From: Glandiceps talaboti
Lineage: Eukaryota > Hemichordata > Enteropneusta > Spengelidae
DNA length: 64,000 nucleotides
Direction of reading: 5' to 3'
Assembly: GCF_964340395.1 (NCBI RefSeq)
Contig: NC_135549.1
Location: forward strand, 26,964,095-27,028,094
Shown: positions 1 to 10,936 of the stretch, piece by piece
Position numbering within the stretch: position 1 is the stretch's first letter
Layout of the letters: each line of letters opens with the position of its first letter
Notes under the pieces: model-generated
What the model was told of the DNA's origin: nothing
The model's database searches: none
What the model saw: only the letters and a program-made list of their open reading frames with translations
Translations under genes and position numbers: made by a program

Positions 1-1771
1 TAGCGACGAATTGACAATTTCCCTCATTTCATAGACGGGGAAGGTCTATGCTCATTTCTACTAACAAACTCGTCAAAAGCAAACTCGTCTGTCTTTCCTT
101 TTGATAGTTGGTGCTAGAACCTCCTAAAGCATAGAAAGTTGTAATTCCTAATAGCCTAGCTACTAGACCTTCGGGCTTTCTTCTGCTAGGACAACGAAAC
201 AAAAGGTCGCTTGGACCTAAAAAAGTCGACGGTGTTTAGCCTAAACTCCACGGCAGCTAGACTATAAATCCTAATTGCTGTCGCTTTTACTCATTGGACT
301 GCAGACGACCACTTGTGACCCGCTAGTAGTAAGCTATAGTAATGACCAAATGTTGATCGTTGAACTTCTTAATATTCATGAATATGGCTGACAAATCACA
401 GCCACCGTAATAGACCGTAATAGGACCCAACATATCGCACTATCAATGGAACAATTATTTTCAGCATGCTTGTCAAGTTATGTTTTTAGTTCTGCAGTCT
501 AGATTACACATTCTCGCCACAGAATTAATAAGTTTGAGGATTTAAGCATTGATTGAAAGGTTGCTCCTAAAACATCAGCTTATCACTTCTTTAGACACTA
601 TTCTTACTAAGTTGTAACTTACATTCCACCCTGCAGAATGAGTGATCGATCATGCTTAAATAGGTTCTCATCATCTCTGACTATATGGCTTCCACTCCAT
701 ACAGAGTTGGACTAATTCTAGTTGAAACAGAATTGGGCTATTTCTAGTTGAAACGTCATATTTTCAATATAGTTTAGGAATTTTGGAACTAATTTCAAAG
801 GTAATGTAGAGGTAATACTTTCAATTTTAACTAGCTACGTCCAAACGTCCAGGCGACGAATACTAGTAGCCAGACAGCTGATAGCGAACCCCAAACGGGA
901 GAGTGAGCACTTGATAGACACACATGGCAACATGGTCTGACTCGACAAAAAAATCTAATTATTATAATTAATATTTCCACATGTTGTCATCTTGCATGAC
1001 AAGAACTGAATTACAATTGTTACTTTTTAGTCAATTGACTGTCTCAAAAATATCAAAGAACGCGCCAACCTTAGGTTTACCAGACAAGGAAGTATAAATT
1101 TGGCGATGATCTCCTAAGATAATGGTAACTCACACAAAAAAAATGTAACAATATTGGTAAAGATGTTTTGTCACACCATTGACGCCAATGTCACGACGAT
1201 TGATGTAACGCTGTTGGTAAGATTTTTGTCTAGCCAGACGTTAAAATGTAGCAATGTTAATGTGATTTTTGTCGAGCCAGGCGACGTTTTGTTTCAGGGT
1301 TTCTTTATGATTTTCGTTGTATGATGCATTTACTCTTTAACATTATATTTTTTGATAATTACTTGTACAGGACATTGGGCGAGGACTGCATAGAGAGCAA
1401 AAAGAGTTGCTAAACATTATGCAAATTTGATGGGTTTAATTCCAAACTTTCACTAAGAAGACTTGATTCAACACCGTGAAATGTATTCGTGAAAATTCAC
1501 TCCCACCTTTTACCCCAAAGTGCCTACAAGACCATTTTCCAGTGAAGAAATATTGGAACTAGGCTATTCTCCTTTAATCCGTATTTCCGTATATATACAG
1601 CTTTGCAACAATAAACAACTCACAAAAGGCAAATATTTTACAGGCCCTACTCAAAGTCAGAAATGAAACAAATTTCATGAGTAAGGATTGTCAAAGACGG
1701 ATAATAAAGACATCTGTACAGACCCTCAGTGAAAATAAGCCTATCTTCACTTAAATGTTTTTGTTTTACAG
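1..1771 (+). other. Intron 1 (3' part) of SLC16-like gene copy 1
   Basis: No coding potential is seen. The stretch aligns with 14712-17765, intron 1 of the second gene copy, which supports its placement. It lacks three insertions found in copy 2: the block at 15375-15857, the 5' part of the 16578-17105 repeat, and the palindrome at 17223-17447. It therefore preserves the empty sites. Exon 1 of this gene copy must lie left of the window. Confidence 0.75.
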
Positions 1772-1915
1772 GTCCAATAGCCCCTATTTTTGTCAAGAAA
1801 TTTGGATATCGAATGACGGTGATGATTGGAAGTATAGTGTCGACTCTTGGTTTCTTCTTGAGTGCTTTCACGTCGAATGTTGAGTTCCTCTATTTCAGTA
1901 TTGGAATTCTTGTTG
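1772..1915 (+). CDS. Exon 2 of SLC16-like copy 1
   Basis: 144 nt, phase 1 at both ends, with a TTTTGTTTTACAG acceptor and a G|GTAAG donor. It encodes PIAPIFVKKFGYRM and two hydrophobic segments (about 48 codons). The protein is identical to that of the three exon 2 copies at 17766, 23862(-) and 25131. Confidence 0.85.
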
Positions 1916-4900
1916 GTAAGATAATTAAATGATTAGTTCAACGTTTTGGGGTTGGGACGGTACATGTGGGGTTATGGACTTATGGTCGGGGGAGGGGGGG
2001 GAGTGACTCAATTCGTTTAAGTTCCATAGATGTGAAGTCAGTGTACTCATTATATTGAAAATATTATTCATTAGCTGCATTTCGCTGTTTCTTTGGGAAC
2101 CAAGAAAAGTTATTATTTTCATCAGATTTGTCATTTTTATAACTCGATTTATCTAGAGGTAGTTCAATTCTAGAATTGTTAAAACTGTTGGTTTTTTTTT
2201 AAATATTGAGACTAGAGAAATTCAGCTAAGGCCTACAAAAATGTGTGGTTCGGTAGGTAGGTTGGTTGCTTTCTTTTTTCTTGTTTTCTTTCTTTTCTTT
2301 TCTTTTTTTCATATGTGAGTGTCTAGTTCAGGTAGTTATGTTTTCCGTTGCTTTCCATACGGTCTCTGTGTTAGTGGTTTCTTCCAAACGGTAAAGCCAT
2401 TACAGATTGGAAGAACATTTTATATTGTCTTTTTAAAGTTGATGACAGTTTCCACATCCACTATTTCTTGTTAGACTTCAAAATGCTTGAGATTTTATTT
2501 CATTTTTTTGACTCGAATACGTTATAAAAAGCTTAGGGTTGGCAGTGAAAAATGAGGTGGGGTCGGGTAACCCGGAAGCAAACAATTTTGTTTAGGCCTA
2601 AGATAAAAACAATTCTTAACTTTGTTCCCCATCTCTTATTTTAATTGAAATTAGGAACTGGCTATTCGCTAGTTGTGCCTCCTACCCTTGGTATTCCAGC
2701 TTTATTTATCAGAAAGAGATACACCCTGGCAAATGCTTTGGTAGTGACTGGAGGAGGGATCGGAACAATTATATTTCCACTTGTTATTCAGTTGATGATC
2801 GACAACTACGGCTGGAGAGGTGCTTTTATCATGTTTTCAGCACTGAATGCTCACATGTGTGTCTCTGCCTCGTTGTTTAGACGCCAAGTGTATCGACAAT
2901 CATCAGGAGATACCGCAAATCAGTCAGACGGGACTAGTAATGGACCACAGCATGAACTACATGACACAAAACTTGACAAGGAATTTTCGAATGGATGTAC
3001 TCGCATAATTGACTACGCCTTCTTCGTCAGGCATCCCTCTTTCCTCGTTTTCATGGTGGCATCTTTCTTTGCCATTGGAATTGGCACCTATGGTTCGCCA
3101 GCCCACTTTGTGGCCCGAGCAGAGTCCAAAAGACTAGGCAGCTTACAAGAAATTGCATTTATGACTTCACTTTTTGGAATAGGTAGCACATTTGGGAGGC
3201 TTGTACCACCACCATTGATGCTTCACTTTAAATGTAAAAGTGTCACGAGTTCAATGTTGCTTGGTATTACTTTTGTCCTGGCTGGTATTACCAATATACT
3301 GAGTGCTTTGGCAAATACATATGTTTCTTACTCTGTCTTTGCTGTTTTCTTTGGACTATTTAATGGGATATATTTTACTCTATATTCTCAAGTATTGAAA
3401 GATATATTGAGTCCCGAGAAGTTAATAGCAGGTGTAGGACTTGCCTGTGGAATCGGTGGAGTTGGAGGACTGATTGGTCCAATCTGTGCAGGTGAGTGGT
3501 AAATTGTGTGTGTGTTTGCGTGTTCGTGTATGTGTATGTATGTATGTATGTATGTATGTACGTATGTACGTATGTACGTATGTATGTATGTATGTATGTA
3601 TGTATGTACGTATCTATGTATGTATGCATGTATGTATGTATGTATGTAATAAATGCCGTCCGGGTAAATACACGCCGACGTAGGAGGCGTGTATTGCCAG
3701 GATGGCATTTATCTTGTACCCCGGCTAATAATTCAATGGTGTCATATTCTTACCAGGAAAAAGTTCATACACCCATTGTTTATGTTTTGATTTTCGACAA
3801 GACACCCTGACGCCAACGTGACTCGAAGCTGACACGTGTCAACAAACTGGATACACGCCTGTGTCAACATTCAATGTCACACACGTATATCACTATGTTG
3901 TACGACGAAAATAGCAATTTACATCCCAATGTACAGTGTATTTCATACCACTATGTATTTGCTCGATATTATTATGCAGGAAATTCATACTACAAACTAC
4001 TCAATACAATCACATCCATCATGTGTATGCAACTAGTGATATGAAATTTAATCGCCACTGATAAAACGTAAACCTGGCTACTGACATCAAAAATACAACT
4101 TTCAGCGAAATTGTTTATCTGTGTCTAGTGTAAAGAAACAGCATATTAATTACATGCAAATGAAATACACCATTCAAACTTTTGAAATGTCGTGTATTAC
4201 GAAGCAATAGTAGTACCGGTACCGTCTACCTCTCGCAAGTTGTAGTAAAATACACCATTCAAACTACAATGCAATACCGTCCACAATTATTGTGACTTTT
4301 TGTCCATTCCGTCTTCATCCCTATCTTCGGCCCAACTATTCCAAACTTGCATGATGAGCTAGTATTTTTTTCAGTGTATTTCTGTGTGTTTTTCAGTACA
4401 CTTGCCTTCAGTTTCTGATCTATGTCCTCAGCTGTCATAACAGCAAACCGTCGCTTTCTCCCTGCCATTATACCGTCTACCTTGTAGTATGTGTATTTTA
4501 TTCACCTTCTAAATACACTCTGAGGTAATGTTTATTATTACGAAAATAGTGTTCAACGTGTGAACGGAAGTCTTATCTGTTCAGTCACAGTCTGGGGTCA
4601 TGTTTTTGTTATGATTGTCTGCGTCTAATCACTCTTCCCTGGATGCCATTAATTGGATCTCATACACAGAAAATACACTCCCGCCACTAACATTTGATAA
4701 ATTTGCTACTCTGCTCATACACCTGTCTTCACGCTTTTCCCTGATTGGTCAATAGCCCTCATTTGTAACTGTCAGTCGAAATTTAACGCCCAGCCGGAGT
4801 ACAAGTATGTATGTATGTATGTATGTATGTGTGTATGTATGTATGTATGTATGTATACAAGTAATAAATGCCGTTCGGGTAAATACACGCCGACGTAGGA

Positions 4901-6381
4901 GGCGTGTATTGCCAGGATGGCATTTATCTTGTACCCCGGCTAATAATTCGACGGTGTCATATTCTTTCCAGGAAAAACTCCATACACCCATTGTTTATGT
5001 TTTGATTTTCGATGAGACACCCTGACGCCAACGTGACTTCTAATCGAAGCTGACACGTGTCAACAAACTGGATACACGCCTGTGTCAACATTCAATGTCA
5101 CACACGTATATCGCTATGTTGCACGACGAAAATAGCAATTACATCCCAATGGACAGAGTATTTCATACCACTATGTATTTGCTTGATATTATTACGCAGG
5201 ACATTCATACTACAAACTACTCAATTTAATCGCCACTGATAAAACAAAACATGGCTACTGACATCAAAAATACAACTTTCAGCGAAATTGTGTATCTGTG
5301 TCTATTTTGTCCATTCCGTCTTCAGCGAAATTGTTTATCTGTGTCTAGCGTAAAGAAACAGCATATTAATTACATGCAAATGAAATACACCATTCAAACT
5401 TTTGAAATGTCGAGTGTTACGAAGCAATAGTAGTACCGTCTACCTCTCGCAAGTTGTAGTAAAATACACCAATCATTCTACAGTGCAATACCGTCCACAA
5501 TTATTGTGAGTTTTTTGTCCATTCCGTCTTCATCCCTCTCCTCGGCCAATTCCATACTTGCATGATGAGCTAGTATTTTTTATGTGTATTTCTGTGTATT
5601 TTTCAGTACACTTGTCTTCAGTTTCTGATCTATGTCCTCAAATGTCGTAACAGCAAACCGTCGCTTTCTCCCTGCCATTATACCGTCTACCTTGCAAGTA
5701 CAAGTTGTAGTATGTGTATTTTATTCACCTTCTAAATACACTCTGAGGTAATGTTTATTATTACGAAAATAGTGCTCAACTTGTGAACGGAAGTCTTATC
5801 TGTTCAGTCACAGTCAGGGGTCATGTTTTTGTTATGATTGTCTGCGTCTAATCACTCTTCCCTGGATGCCATTAATTGGATCTCATACACAGCAAATACA
5901 CTCCCGCCACCGATATTTGATAAATTTGCTACTCTGCTGATACACCGGTCTTCACGCTTTTCCCTGATTGGTCAATAGCCTCATTTGTAACTGTCAGTCG
6001 AAAATTTAACGCCCAGCCGGAGTACAAGTATGTATGTATGTATGTATGTATGTATGTATGTATGTATGTATGTATGTATGTATGTACGTATCTATGTATG
6101 TATGCATGTATGTATGTATGTATGTATGTATGTATGTATGTATGTACGTATGTATGTATGTATGTATGTATGTATGTATGTATGTATGTATGTATGTATG
6201 TATGTATGTACGTATCTATGTATGTATGCATGTATGTATGTATGTATGTATGTACGTATCTATGTATGTATGCATGTATGTATGTATGTATGTATGTATG
6301 TATGTATGTATGTATGTATGTATGTATGTATGTACGTACGTATCTATGTATGTATGTATGCATGTATGTATGTATGCATGC

Positions 6382-6412
<31 letters not shown>

Positions 6413-6498
6413 TGTATGTATGTATGTATGTATGCCTGTCTGTACATGTATGTATGTATGTATGTATGTATGTATGTATGTATGTATGTATGTATGTG

Positions 6499-6538
<40 letters not shown>

Positions 6539-6804
6539 GGTAGAATCGCAATTAAACCATTTATTCCAATACTGTACTCATTTCTATTCGTATAGGTAAA
6601 ATATATGATGTCAGTGGAAGTTATGACATCTCGTTCCATTTCTACGGAGTTTCCTTGATTCTAGGGGGTCTTATAATGCTGATGGATAAACCATGTAACA
6701 GAAGGCAGTCATCGAAGGATAAAGCCGACAGATCAAAGCTAGAGGATCACTGTGAAATGTCTCAAACCTTTGGAGTTGATAACTTCTCACAGACTGGAAT
6801 TTAA
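1772..6804 (+). CDS. SLC16-like (monocarboxylate transporter family) MFS protein, copy 1, 5'-truncated by window edge
   Basis: A gene model of three coding exons: 1772-1915, 2655-3491 and 6596-6804 (stop TAA 6802-6804). All introns are phase 1 with GT/AG ends, so the frame runs through without interruption. The protein matches the SLC16 family of 12-TM proton-linked or facilitative transporters at the plasma membrane. Exon 2 encodes TM2-TM3, exon 3 runs from TM4 to TM11 with the family TM5 pattern (FIRKRYTLANALVVTGG) and the central hydrophilic loop, and exon 4 gives TM12 and a charged cytosolic tail. Exon 1 (TM1) is outside the window. The visible part is intact and about 88-90% similar by eye to copy 2, with one codon fewer in exon 3. 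Intron 3 is inflated to 3.1 kb by microsatellite and repeats. The substrate cannot be assigned. Confidence 0.85.
1916..2654 (+). other. Intron 2 of SLC16-like copy 1
   Basis: Non-coding. It includes a poly-G run near 1989-2000 and T-rich tracts near 2270-2310. It aligns with 25275-26017 of copy 2 and contains the intact sequence (around 2365-2375) where the retrotransposon lies in copy 2. Confidence 0.7.
2655..3491 (+). CDS. Exon 3 of SLC16-like copy 1
   Basis: 837 nt, phase 1 to phase 1 (279 codons), acceptor TTAG|GAACTG and donor GCAG|GTGAGT. It encodes most of the transporter core, from GTGYSLVVPPTLGIPAL to GPICAG. In the TM8 region the residues read GIGSTFGRL: the arginine of classical MCTs is kept, but the neighbouring acidic residue of MCT1-4 is replaced. 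Confidence 0.85.
3525..3647 (+). repeat. (TATG)n microsatellite, tract 1
   Basis: TATG repeats with scattered TACG, TGCA and TCTA variants. Long cysteine/tyrosine/valine/methionine reading frames here are artefacts of the 4-nt repeat. Confidence 0.95.
3646..4805 (-). mobile_element. Crypton-like non-autonomous repeat, unit A
   Basis: A unit of about 1.16 kb lying between (TATG)n tracts and repeated at 4861-6027 and, shortened, at 11857-12396. On the minus strand it starts CTTGTACTCCGGCTGGG, carries a short reading frame (4468-4259) beginning MAGRKRRFAVMTAEDID, and ends in a hairpin at 3648-3711 (AAATGCC...GGCATTT arms with a GGCGTGTATT core). From memory, the protein start resembles the N-terminus of Crypton-derived (DUF3504/KIAA1958-type) proteins in invertebrate genomes. 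The rest of a recombinase is absent, so the unit would be non-autonomous. The family assignment is inference; the repeat and its boundaries are seen. Confidence 0.5.
4259..4468 (-). pseudogene. Crypton/DUF3504-like N-terminal reading frame in unit A
   Basis: 69 codons starting MAGRKRRFAVMTAEDIDQKL, then KNTQKYTEKN and a less typical tail. The paralogous frame in unit B (5678 downwards) starts MAGRKRRFAVTTFEDID but stops after about 32 codons. Conservation of the start across two diverged units shows a shared coding origin. No recombinase catalytic domain follows. Confidence 0.45.
4806..4860 (+). repeat. (TATG)n microsatellite, tract 2
   Basis: Separates units A and B; one TGTG variant. Confidence 0.95.
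4861..6027 (-). mobile_element. Crypton-like non-autonomous repeat, unit B
   Basis: About 90% similar to unit A, with the same ends: hairpin at 4863-4926 and AGCCGGAGTACAAG at the right. It differs by small indels, including a partial duplication near 5285-5345 (the GTTTATCTGTGTCTAG region) and a loss near 5225. The MAGRKRRFAV start is at 5678 on the minus strand and is soon closed by a stop. Confidence 0.5.
6028..6535 (+). repeat. Long (TATG)n / (TG)n microsatellite, about 500 bp
   Basis: TATG repeats with recurring TACGTATCTATGTATGTATGCATG blocks, a sign of higher-order copying, ending in a (TG)n run at 6505-6535. Open frames of 100-236 codons on both strands here are repeat artefacts. Confidence 0.95.
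6596..6804 (+). CDS. Exon 4 (last coding) of SLC16-like copy 1
   Basis: Acceptor TATAG|GTAAA, 209 nt. It encodes GKIYDVSGSYDISFHFYG, TM12 (VSLILGGLIML) and a charged tail ending FSQTGI. The G-x-I/L-x-D pattern followed by a final TM is typical of SLC16 C-termini. Confidence 0.85.
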
Positions 6805-8590
6805 CTATTTTGTTTTATAAGTTATCGATACGAATCATATGATCAGATGATTTAGATATAACTTTGAAATGTTGCGCCATTGAATTGAAGTTCTCCGTTT
6901 GTAAAATAACCAATGATGATTATCTATGCCTTGTATACGTCCCTTGTAGTCTTCACTACCAAAACCAGTCTACTAGGGAATATCACTTGACTATAACACG
7001 AGAGTGACAATGGGTATATAGAAAGTACTATACCATACAAGACACTACACTGCATGGCACTGAACTGAACTGCACTACACTACACTACACTACACTACAC
7101 TACACTGCCCTTCACTGCACTGCCCTACACTGCGCTGCTCTACACTACACTACACTACTCCACATTATTATAACTCAGACCAGTATAGAAAATGTTCTGA
7201 GATAATATTTGGGACGTATGTACATGAATGTCTAATATCAAACATTTGCGTCAATCAATAGTATGCTACTCAATATTGGAAGCAGGTATGCAGAGAGTGT
7301 AACCATGCTGTTTCTAAATAAATGAAATTGAATGTAAAGAATACGTAGACTTTAAGAAATAATCAATAATGACGTACAAATTCTACAGCTTCGGTCACCG
7401 TTGGGGGCGTATATCATGTTAAGGAATAAGATGTTCATGTAAATAACAAGCAAGACTACATGTAACAGAGGAGATATAGAAATCTCTGATTTTAGAGTAC
7501 ATGTAGACTGGTAAAGTCGTGATGATTTTGATTAATTTATTTTTAAAAAAATATTGATTTGCGAAAAAAACGACTAAAATCTCGTGTGACTACGAAATCT
7601 CGCATGATTGTGTAACAATGTTTGAATCAGCATCACGACTGGGTTTATCCATATTGAAAAGTTATGATATAAATTACTCATGAGATGTGAATAAAATATA
7701 CTTGTTAAAATAAAACGGTTTGTCTTCTTATTATCCGTCACCTGACTCAAAAGGTCGCCTGACTCATGTCAATGTCATCTACAAGTTGTTATATGATGAT
7801 AACTCATAACATGAACTCTATCGGTCCTCCCAATCTCATCCAGAGCAGTGTAGTAGTCTTAAATAATTCTCTTCTGGATCGGCCGAATGTGACTAAAATT
7901 AAACTAGTCTCATCTAGTGTCGTAATCGTTATGCATATGCCAGACGTAAATTACCCACCCTCTAACTCACAGTTAACCTGTCTTTAGTCTAGTACCTATA
8001 CGACGCCTTACGATTACTACAATCATCTCCACTCACGTATAGGGAAAGTCCTTATTCTAACACAGAAATCTGTGATATCCCCGCTGGGTGAAGGGTAAAC
8101 AATGCCTGTCAGTAGTTATCCAGTCACAAAATGACAGGCAGTTGCAATTGGTTAGTTCCGTTAGACAATTGCTCATTAACCGAACTCCACCTCTCCTGCC
8201 TCAAACTAAAATCAAATGGCAGCGAAGGGCCATTCGCCATCATGACTCCACTGACGAAGCTCCTACATAATTATTTGGCTATTTTACATAATTTAAACTA
8301 CATTTCTTATTTTGTATTGAAATGAAAAAGAGAATTGTTTAAATGAAATACTAGACAGATGTAGAATGCCCGAATGAAGCACCCACACGTTTAATACATT
8401 TTCCTTATTTTCTTTTTCCAACAATCGCGAAGATATACAACAGGAACGATAAGTTACTTGAAATAGAAAAATCAAGTAAGAAACTACGAAATGAATTCAT
8501 TTTGTTTTTAATTTTATACCTCTTATTGTAATTGATATATGTCTTTACAACATTTTATTTGATTTTTTTTTAATTTTTTTTTTGCGTTTA
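6805..8590 (+). other. 3' flank of SLC16-like copy 1
   Basis: No convincing gene. It aligns with 27262-29150 downstream of copy 2. A possible polyadenylation signal AATAAA lies at 7317-7322. A (CACTA)n-like array is at 7041-7160. The conserved ORF at 7766-7987 has a diverged counterpart at 28324-28545; similar length here is expected from recent duplication and does not show coding. Confidence 0.6.
7041..7160 (+). repeat. (ACTAC/ACTGC)n minisatellite
   Basis: 5-nt units ACTAC and ACTGC. The counterpart downstream of copy 2 (27500-27755) is about twice as long. Confidence 0.9.
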
Positions 8591-8793
8591 GGCTGCTTTC
8601 ACAAAAACTTGTTAGGGGGGGGGGTCGGGAGATTTTAGGGGGGGGACTTGAAAATACAATGTACATGGATAGTGTGTGGGGGGTATCTGAAAAAAAAGTT
8701 ATGGGTTGTAGGGGGGGTACCTGAAAATAAATTGACATCATGACTTTTCAAACATGGGAAAATAAGCTTTTAAAATGTTGGTCTTCCTTTTTC

Positions 8794-8795
<2 letters not shown>

Positions 8796-8838
<43 letters not shown>
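8796..8838 (+). repeat. (CAA)n microsatellite
   Basis: About 14 CAA units inside element 1. Confidence 0.95.
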
Positions 8839-8839
<1 letters not shown>

Positions 8840-9714
8840 GCTACAAACAACAGTTGCTCACAAGTTAGTAAAATGAAAAACAAAAACAGTCAAATTTTAA
8901 TTTTCTTTTAATAAACTTAATGTAATGATAAATTGAAATGGGCGAATTGAGTGGTACAGATTTTTTTTGTCTGAAAATACCAGTGTCTTTTATGTACACT
9001 ACTATCTACTGAAATTTGGTTCATTTAATGTGTGAAATTACCTTTACACTGTACTGAAAATATTCTTTGTGACATGACTGTGTTTTGGATTGTGGTTATC
9101 ACAATGATATGTAACTTTTTCATGTAAATTCTTACTAGTATTAAATGATAGACAAATATGACAGACAACATTTTACATTTGCAGCTCTTGGAAGTTAAAA
9201 AAAAAGAGTTGGAAAAGGTTCATCTCAGCCTGTCATCAAAATGTAAAAGATGCACCTGCACTAAAACATACTTGACAAGTATCAAAAACTTCTGTGCAAG
9301 GTATTTTTTCATCCTATAGATATGACTATAATTTTCAACATAAACTTTTAATAACACATTCTAAATATTTCCTAAAATTAGCATATTGGCAACGTCTGCT
9401 ACATGTGAAACAGAAGACAATATCTAACAAGCTGAGTTAACAGAGAAAAAGTAAAATAAGTTTTTAGCACATACTTTTCAACTTTGCATGAATATACTAT
9501 TACTTGTAAATATAAAGATAAATAAATAAACTTTGACATAACTCTCAATATAAAGTTACCCTAAAGATATATGGCAGGAATGAGGTAGTGAACTGAAACA
9601 ATATGAGCAAATACTCCAATATAGTCTCAATAAACATTTTCATAAAGTAGTGTTTGCACAAACTGTGGAATTTTTTTGGAATGCTTAAAACATATCTCTG
9701 TAAAACATATCTGA

Positions 9715-10028
9715 ATTTGATGAATATGACTGGGATGCGCTTGTCAGAAACGGTGACATTTCCAAATTGAAAGTGAAAGAACTTGATAAGTACCTTTCCA
9801 ACTATGAAATTCCAGCTGTGGCAGGAATGTACAAAATGCCACTATTATCAATCTAAAGAAAGTGAGAGTGATTTGTCATCTGATGACAGTGACAGTGAGA
9901 ATGATGATACAGCTAGTTTCAACTCTGATGAAGTTGAAGGAGAAACTGGGTCTGATGATGATGACAATGCCATGTTTATATACACAAGATCTGGAAGGAG
10001 AGCTACCACTTGGAAATCAAAAATTTAA
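9715..10028 (+). pseudogene. Decayed transposon-encoded protein C-terminus in element 1
   Basis: One frame reads FDEYDWDALVRNGDISKLKV and continues as a SAP-like helix pair until a stop near 9857. A second frame continues ESESDLSSDDSDSENDD and ends RSGRRATTWKSKI at 10028. The acidic serine-rich tail following a W-x-x-L helix motif looks like one protein broken by a frameshift near 9840. A cysteine-bearing piece upstream (9230-9305, SSKCKRCTCTKTYLTSIK) may belong to it. The function is unknown beyond residence in the transposon. Confidence 0.5.
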
Positions 10029-10936
10029 ATAAACACATTCTGAGACTTTGTTTAAAATCCTGCATTCACCTTTGTAATCTAATGTCAAAACCAGTCCAAT
10101 AACCATACAATTACTATGATAATAGGGCCATCTTAATTATCATTACCACTAATATATATCACTTGATTCCTATTCTGTTAGATGAAATGTGGCTGGCATT
10201 TTTAGTCATACATTTATTTTCTTTTGACATTATATTGAACTAATTTACATCAACCAAGAACGGGATACATGGCAATGCATTTTATTAAGAGTTTTTTCAG
10301 TGTTATTTAGACCAATTTGATTTCTTTTAGCACGCATTTAGGAAACTGAACTGGAACAATACAGTATAAAACTCTCTTTAGATGACATGTGCATCACAAT
10401 ATTTGCAAATACAACTAAAATGACATTCAACTGTAACACTACTAGTATAATGTACTAATACAATATTGAACAGAAAGCAAAGACTCAGTTGGTCTGCTGA
10501 TCATTTTACAAGAGTTATTCAAAGTGTAATTCATTTACAAGTATACATGTATGTTATTTTTTGGAAAGGCAATGCACTGGTTAACATAACATTTTGTTTT
10601 AACTGGTGTTTGTGTATACATTGTATATACACACAATATACAAATTGATTATATATATAATGAACAAAGTTGGTATTAAGTGTATTATGTACAGTTTTGT
10701 ACTTGGTATGGAATGTTAACGCACAGGAAGAGTATTCCAAAAAACATTCGGGTGGGGGTACTTGAAAATTTATTCGGGTAGGGGGGGGGGGTACTTGAAA
10801 TATTTGGGGCTTTGGCAGGGGGGGGTACTTGAAATTTTTTGGAATATGGCAGGGGGGTACTTGAAAAAAAATTAGGGTTTTACAAAAAATCTCCCGACCC
10901 CCCCCCCCCCAACAAGTTTTTGTGAAAGCAGCCTTA

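Larger units (their letters stand above)
3492..6595 (+). other. Intron 3 of SLC16-like copy 1, expanded by microsatellite and repeat units
   Basis: The same intron in copy 2 is only 195 nt (26858-27052): a (TATG)n/(TG)n tract and nothing else. Here the tract has been broken up by two units of a roughly 1.16-kb repeat (3646-4805 and 4861-6027), each bordered by (TATG)n. The 3' end keeps the same (TG)n and acceptor as copy 2. Confidence 0.8.
8591..10933. mobile_element. DNA transposon with TTA target duplication (PIF/Harbinger-like size class), element 1
   Basis: 2343 bp. Terminal inverted repeats GGCTGCTTTCACAAAAAC (left) and its complement (right) extend into G-tracts for about 45 nt. TTA is duplicated at 8588-8590 and 10934-10936. 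Copy 2 has the uninterrupted site near 29150 (GCTTTAAGAATAG), which proves insertion and its ends. Inside each end, G-runs followed by TACTTGAAA recur. Decayed protein fragments lie on the + strand near 9185-9305 and 9715-10028. A 3-bp TTA duplication suits PIF/Harbinger, but no DDE transposase was found, so the superfamily is inference. Confidence 0.75.

Noticed and set aside
6028-6639. Open frames of 100-236 codons on both strands made of Y/V/C/M or H/T/Y/I
   Set aside because: They come from the 4-nt repeat, which has no stop in several frames; the same holds at 3375-3810, 11737-12017, 12323-12728 and 26726-27096.
8523-8741. Minus-strand proline/serine-rich frame
   Set aside because: Covers G-tract terminal repeats of element 1; composition artefact. 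The same applies to 10531-11106.
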